NCBI GenBank assembly: GCA_025361665.1
Contig: JANYKF010000461.1
Span: forward strand, 1-10,546
Direction of reading: 5' to 3'
Length of the DNA stretch: 10,546 bases
Origin: Clostridiaceae bacterium
Lineage (GTDB): Bacteria; Bacillota; Clostridia; DSM-8532
The notes under the pieces were generated by a model that worked only from the letters and a program-made list of their open reading frames with translations, was not told the DNA's origin and ran no database searches. Made by a program: the position numbers and the translations under genes. This document shows, piece after piece, positions 8,673 to 10,546 of the stretch. Each line of letters starts with the position of its first letter. Positions within the stretch are counted from its first letter, which is position 1.

Positions 8673-9938
8673 TCAGATTTGTTTCCCGTTTTCCAGCAGA
8701 TACCGTTCCGCTTCCAGCGACCATAGGCCATTGGTTTTGGCCACGATGCTGGCAAGCCCTGCAAACAAAGCGTCACCTTTGCCTTTGGCGGCGAAATCGT
8801 CAATGGCTGTCAATGGAAGCTCCAGGTGCGTGTAGATGAGTTTTTTGCCGCCGGGAATGTTGGGCAATTCCAGGGTGGTCTCCACAACGCTGTTCAATCC
8901 GCCGACATGGGTGACCATGGAAGCCGGATTGATGCGGCCGGATGACATCAGGAGAAGCGACTCTTTCATGTCCTCGGTGTTTCCTCCACTGGTGCCGGTG
9001 ATGTGGGTAGCGCTGTAATGAACATTGTAGAAATTGAATTCGGCGGAAAATGCCGGATTCCCGGGTCCTGCGAAGAAGTTGAGGCACCCGTCATGGCCGA
9101 GGAGCCTGTCGCCCGTCTCGACGACCGGTTTCACAGGCGCGAAGACAAACACATCGTCAAAGCCCTTGCCGCCGGTCAACCCGCGCAGCCATTCCACGGA
9201 GTGTTCCGGCTCGGCTGTGTTCACATACATCAATTTCACACCGTTTTTCGCGGCGTCTTCCACGGTATAGAGGGACTTTGCTCGAGCCAGACGGACAGGA
9301 TCGATATCGGTTACCACCAGAAGGCCGGGTTTCCGATCCCCATGAACAGCCAGGTCGATGGCGCCAAGCCCCATGGGGCCGACGCCGGCGAGGATGGCCA
9401 TGTCGCCGCCTTCCACGATGCCCATCTTGTGCACATAGTTGCCCTGTTCGGTATGGTAATTGGCGTGGAACGCGCCTACAATGCAGGACATCGGCTCGGA
9501 GAGGGATCCGTGGAAGTAGGCCTCCCCTGCATACGGAAGCAGGCAGCCCTGTGTCATGACAATGTCGGGTATGACGATGTGCGTCGCACTTCCGCCAATG
9601 AAGCGAAAAGAATACCCCGGTGCGGCATAGGGGTCGTTCACCTGGTTCAAGGCAGGCTGAATGGAATAACGTTCGCCGGATTTGAACTGGCTTGCCCATT
9701 TGCTCCCAACCTGCAGGATTTTCCCGCAGAACTCATGGCCGATGATGACGGGGTTCACCGCGATGTCTTTAGGCACGCGTTTGTGATCGCTGCCCTGGTT
9801 GGCGGACTTCCAGGAAGACATGCACAGGCTGTCGGAGATGATTTCCGCGAGAATTTCATCTTCCCCGATTTCCGGAAGTTCGAAGGTGTCCAGTCTCAAA
9901 TCCCTTTTTCCATACATGCGGACTGCTTTTGTCGTCAT
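8673..9938 (-). CDS. sorE: Zinc-dependent medium-chain dehydrogenase of the L-sorbose-1-phosphate reductase (SorE) type
   Basis: The 421-residue protein is an MDR-superfamily alcohol/polyol dehydrogenase. The N-terminal catalytic domain has the presumed zinc ligands Cys39 (SLCMSS), His68-Glu69 (GHEFCG) and Glu149 (LSEPMSCIVG). The nucleotide domain has GVGPMG (185-190) and an acidic Asp211 (VVTDID) at the end of beta-2, which favours NAD(H). The four-cysteine structural zinc loop of classical MDR enzymes is absent. SDHKRVP, SIQPALN, NFFAGP and GTSGGNTEDM are features I associate with SorE-type enzymes, which interconvert L-sorbose-1-phosphate and glucitol-6-phosphate. No sugar transporter or PTS gene is visible here, so the substrate may differ; butanediol or another polyol is an alternative. 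GGGAGG lies six bases before the ATG, and a good promoter precedes it. It is the first gene of the operon. Confidence 0.85.
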   Translation of the reverse strand: MTTKAVRMYGKRDLRLDTFELPEIGEDEILAEIISDSLCMSSWKSANQGSDHKRVPKDIAVNPVIIGHEFCGKILQVGSKWASQFKSGERYSIQPALNQVNDPYAAPGYSFRFIGGSATHIVIPDIVMTQGCLLPYAGEAYFHGSLSEPMSCIVGAFHANYHTEQGNYVHKMGIVEGGDMAILAGVGPMGLGAIDLAVHGDRKPGLLVVTDIDPVRLARAKSLYTVEDAAKNGVKLMYVNTAEPEHSVEWLRGLTGGKGFDDVFVFAPVKPVVETGDRLLGHDGCLNFFAGPGNPAFSAEFNFYNVHYSATHITGTSGGNTEDMKESLLLMSSGRINPASMVTHVGGLNSVVETTLELPNIPGGKKLIYTHLELPLTAIDDFAAKGKGDALFAGLASIVAKTNGLWSLEAERYLLENGKQI

Positions 9939-9986
9939 AAGAAGCCTCCCGTTTTTCCGAATGACCCATTTCCTGTCTGTATCCTC

Positions 9987-10015
9987 ATTTTACAACACAA
10001 ACAGACACAAATCAA
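9987..10015 (-). promoter_or_regulatory. Sigma70-type promoter of the dehydrogenase/lipoate operon
   Basis: On the - strand a -35 box TTGATT (10015-10010) is followed after exactly 17 bases by a -10 box TAAAAT (9992-9987). Transcription would begin near 9980, leaving a leader of about 42 bases to the ATG at 9938. The spacer holds two copies of TTTGTGT spaced 10 bp, one helical turn, apart; the first partly overlaps the -35 box. This could be a regulator site. The promoter assignment rests on consensus match and position only. Confidence 0.6.
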
Positions 10016-10067
10016 CATATTCCGCTACATTAGGACAAAAACAAAAAGGATCATCCTCTTTTCAACC

Positions 10068-10121
10068 CTGTAAATGCGCTGAATGAAACACATAATTGCA
10101 ATGTTGTTGGCGCATTTGCAG
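10068..10121. promoter_or_regulatory. Long-spaced inverted repeat in the divergent intergenic region
   Basis: CTGTAAATGCGC (10068-10079) and GCGCATTTGCAG (10110-10121) are inverted copies with one mismatch, which pairs as G-U in + strand RNA. The arm centres are 42 bp apart, about four helical turns. The palindrome ATTGCAAT lies in the 30-base loop. The repeat sits upstream of the leftward operon promoter and about 190 bp before the rightward gene. It could be a pair of operator half-sites or an RNA stem; nothing in the sequence decides between them. Confidence 0.4.
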
Positions 10122-10232
10122 TGGCTTGCTGGTGATTCGCCGCGAAGCATGGATCGTCCACACTGGCCGGACAGTCGGAATATTTGCCAATTCCAGATGG
10201 TATGCCGGAGAAAATGTGGGGTATATATGCAA

Positions 10233-10285
10233 ATATGATTCTGGTGCAAAAAGTCGATTTTCGACTATTTACACCAGAATCATAT
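10233..10285. promoter_or_regulatory. 53-bp near-perfect palindrome directly upstream of the partial sensor gene
   Basis: Arms ATATGATTCTGGTG (10233-10246) and CACCAGAATCATAT (10272-10285) are perfect 14-bp inverted copies. Inside them, after single mismatches, AAA pairs with TTT, and AGTCGA (10252-10257) pairs with TCGACT (10261-10266) around a TTT loop. In total 23 of 25 positions per arm pair. It ends 27 bp before the chosen start codon. A weak promoter can be drawn through it (TCGACT at 10261, 16-bp gap, TATATC at 10283), which would make the palindrome an operator. It is not a normal terminator, since no T-run follows. Confidence 0.65.
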
Positions 10286-10312
10286 ATCATGGATGCACGA
10301 AGTGAGGAAAAC

Positions 10313-10546
10313 ATGGGAAGGATCGATGGAATGAATCATCAAAGCGGTACGCATCTGATGCGGCTCAAAAAAGCAATCACACTAAAGATGCTTTTTGGGA
10401 TATCCATCCTGATATACGCCATTTTGAGCATGTTCTACCTTTCCGCTAAATGGACATCAACCCGTAATGAAATCGCACATCAGGCATTGACGGTCGCCAG
10501 AACGGCGGAGAACACGATTCACGGAGAAATGTTCCTGCAGTTGCGC
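10313..10546 (+). CDS. Membrane-anchored protein, probable sensor (N-terminal part only)
   Basis: The frame is open from 10289 to the window end. The ATG at 10313 is chosen because GAGG ends five bases before it; the ATG at 10289 lacks a ribosome binding site and overlaps the palindrome arm region. The 78 visible residues have a basic N-terminal stretch (MRLKKA at 16-21), one clear hydrophobic segment (about 22-44, ITLKMLFGISILIYAILSMF then YLSA), and then a hydrophilic, probably helical stretch (STRNEIAHQALTVARTAENT, about 49-68). A short cytoplasmic tail, one membrane helix and an extracytoplasmic helix is the usual start of transmembrane sensor proteins such as histidine kinases, diguanylate cyclases or chemoreceptors. 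The output domain lies outside the window, so the class is unknown. It is transcribed away from the operon. Confidence 0.75.
   Translation, partial: MGRIDGMNHQSGTHLMRLKKAITLKMLFGISILIYAILSMFYLSAKWTSTRNEIAHQALTVARTAENTIHGEMFLQLR

Larger units (their letters stand above)
9939..10312. other. Divergent intergenic region, no gene seen
   Basis: These 374 bases separate the leftward operon from the rightward partial gene. They contain the operon's ribosome binding site and promoter, the inverted repeat at 10068-10121, and the large palindrome at 10233-10285. Between these (about 10122-10232) I see only short imperfect stems such as GGAAT/ATTCC and no recognisable riboswitch or small RNA. Open frames here on both strands lack ribosome binding sites and have unconvincing composition, so none is called. 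Confidence 0.6.

Noticed and set aside
8624..8803. N-terminal extension of lipB to an upstream ATG at 8803
   Set aside because: It would overlap the dehydrogenase gene by about 130 bp, and the extra 60 residues do not resemble LipB, whose family begins near 8623.
9003..10073. + strand open frame opposite the sorE-like gene
   Set aside because: It is antisense to a well-supported dehydrogenase, runs over its promoter, and has no recognisable domain.
10122..10232. Possible riboswitch before the sensor gene
   Set aside because: I looked for c-di-GMP, TPP and similar conserved cores and saw none; only short imperfect stems are present.
10051..10314. Small open frames in the divergent intergenic region, both strands
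   Set aside because: They have no ribosome binding sites, run through the palindromes, and show no protein-like features.
1..10546. CRISPR arrays, tRNA or rRNA genes, insertion sequences
   Set aside because: No regularly spaced repeats, no tRNA-like arms and no transposase frames were seen.

Overview
The window is bacterial, dense and moderately GC-rich, with strong GGAGG-type ribosome binding sites. The genes fit an anaerobic or facultative organism of a Clostridia or spirochaete-like type. The fused E1 protein and the SorE-like dehydrogenase recall proteins I associate with anaerobic Firmicutes. That lineage call is from memory of families and is not proven here; LipB rather than a LipM/LipL system argues against a typical Bacillus relative.

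Layout. Positions 1-1497 (+) hold the 3' part of a large beta-propeller protein whose start lies outside the window. It converges on a six-gene block read leftward (9938 to 1644), with a GC-rich hairpin between the two ends. In transcription order the block is: SorE-like zinc alcohol dehydrogenase, lipB, lipA, E2 acyltransferase, E3 dihydrolipoamide dehydrogenase, and a fused alpha/beta E1 of a 2-oxoacid (or acetoin) dehydrogenase complex. Gaps are 34-59 bp, or a 4-bp ATGA overlap (lipB/lipA), so it reads as one operon. A good sigma70-type promoter lies just upstream of the first gene. To its right is a 374-bp divergent intergenic region with two notable dyads, then the first 78 codons (+) of a membrane-anchored protein, probably a sensor.

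How it works together. E1, E2 and E3 form a complete 2-oxoacid dehydrogenase machine. LipB transfers octanoate to the lipoyl lysine of E2, and LipA inserts the two sulfurs, so the operon supplies both the complex and its cofactor. The leading dehydrogenase suggests a dedicated catabolic route in which it forms or consumes a hydroxy or keto compound linked to the complex. The real substrate cannot be fixed from sequence.

Most interesting points: an in-frame, diverged second copy of the E2 gene's 3' end lying between E2 and E3; the unassigned SorE-lipoylation-E2-E3-fused-E1 operon; a 53-bp near-perfect palindrome just before the sensor gene; and an unusual palindrome-rich insertion inside LipA.
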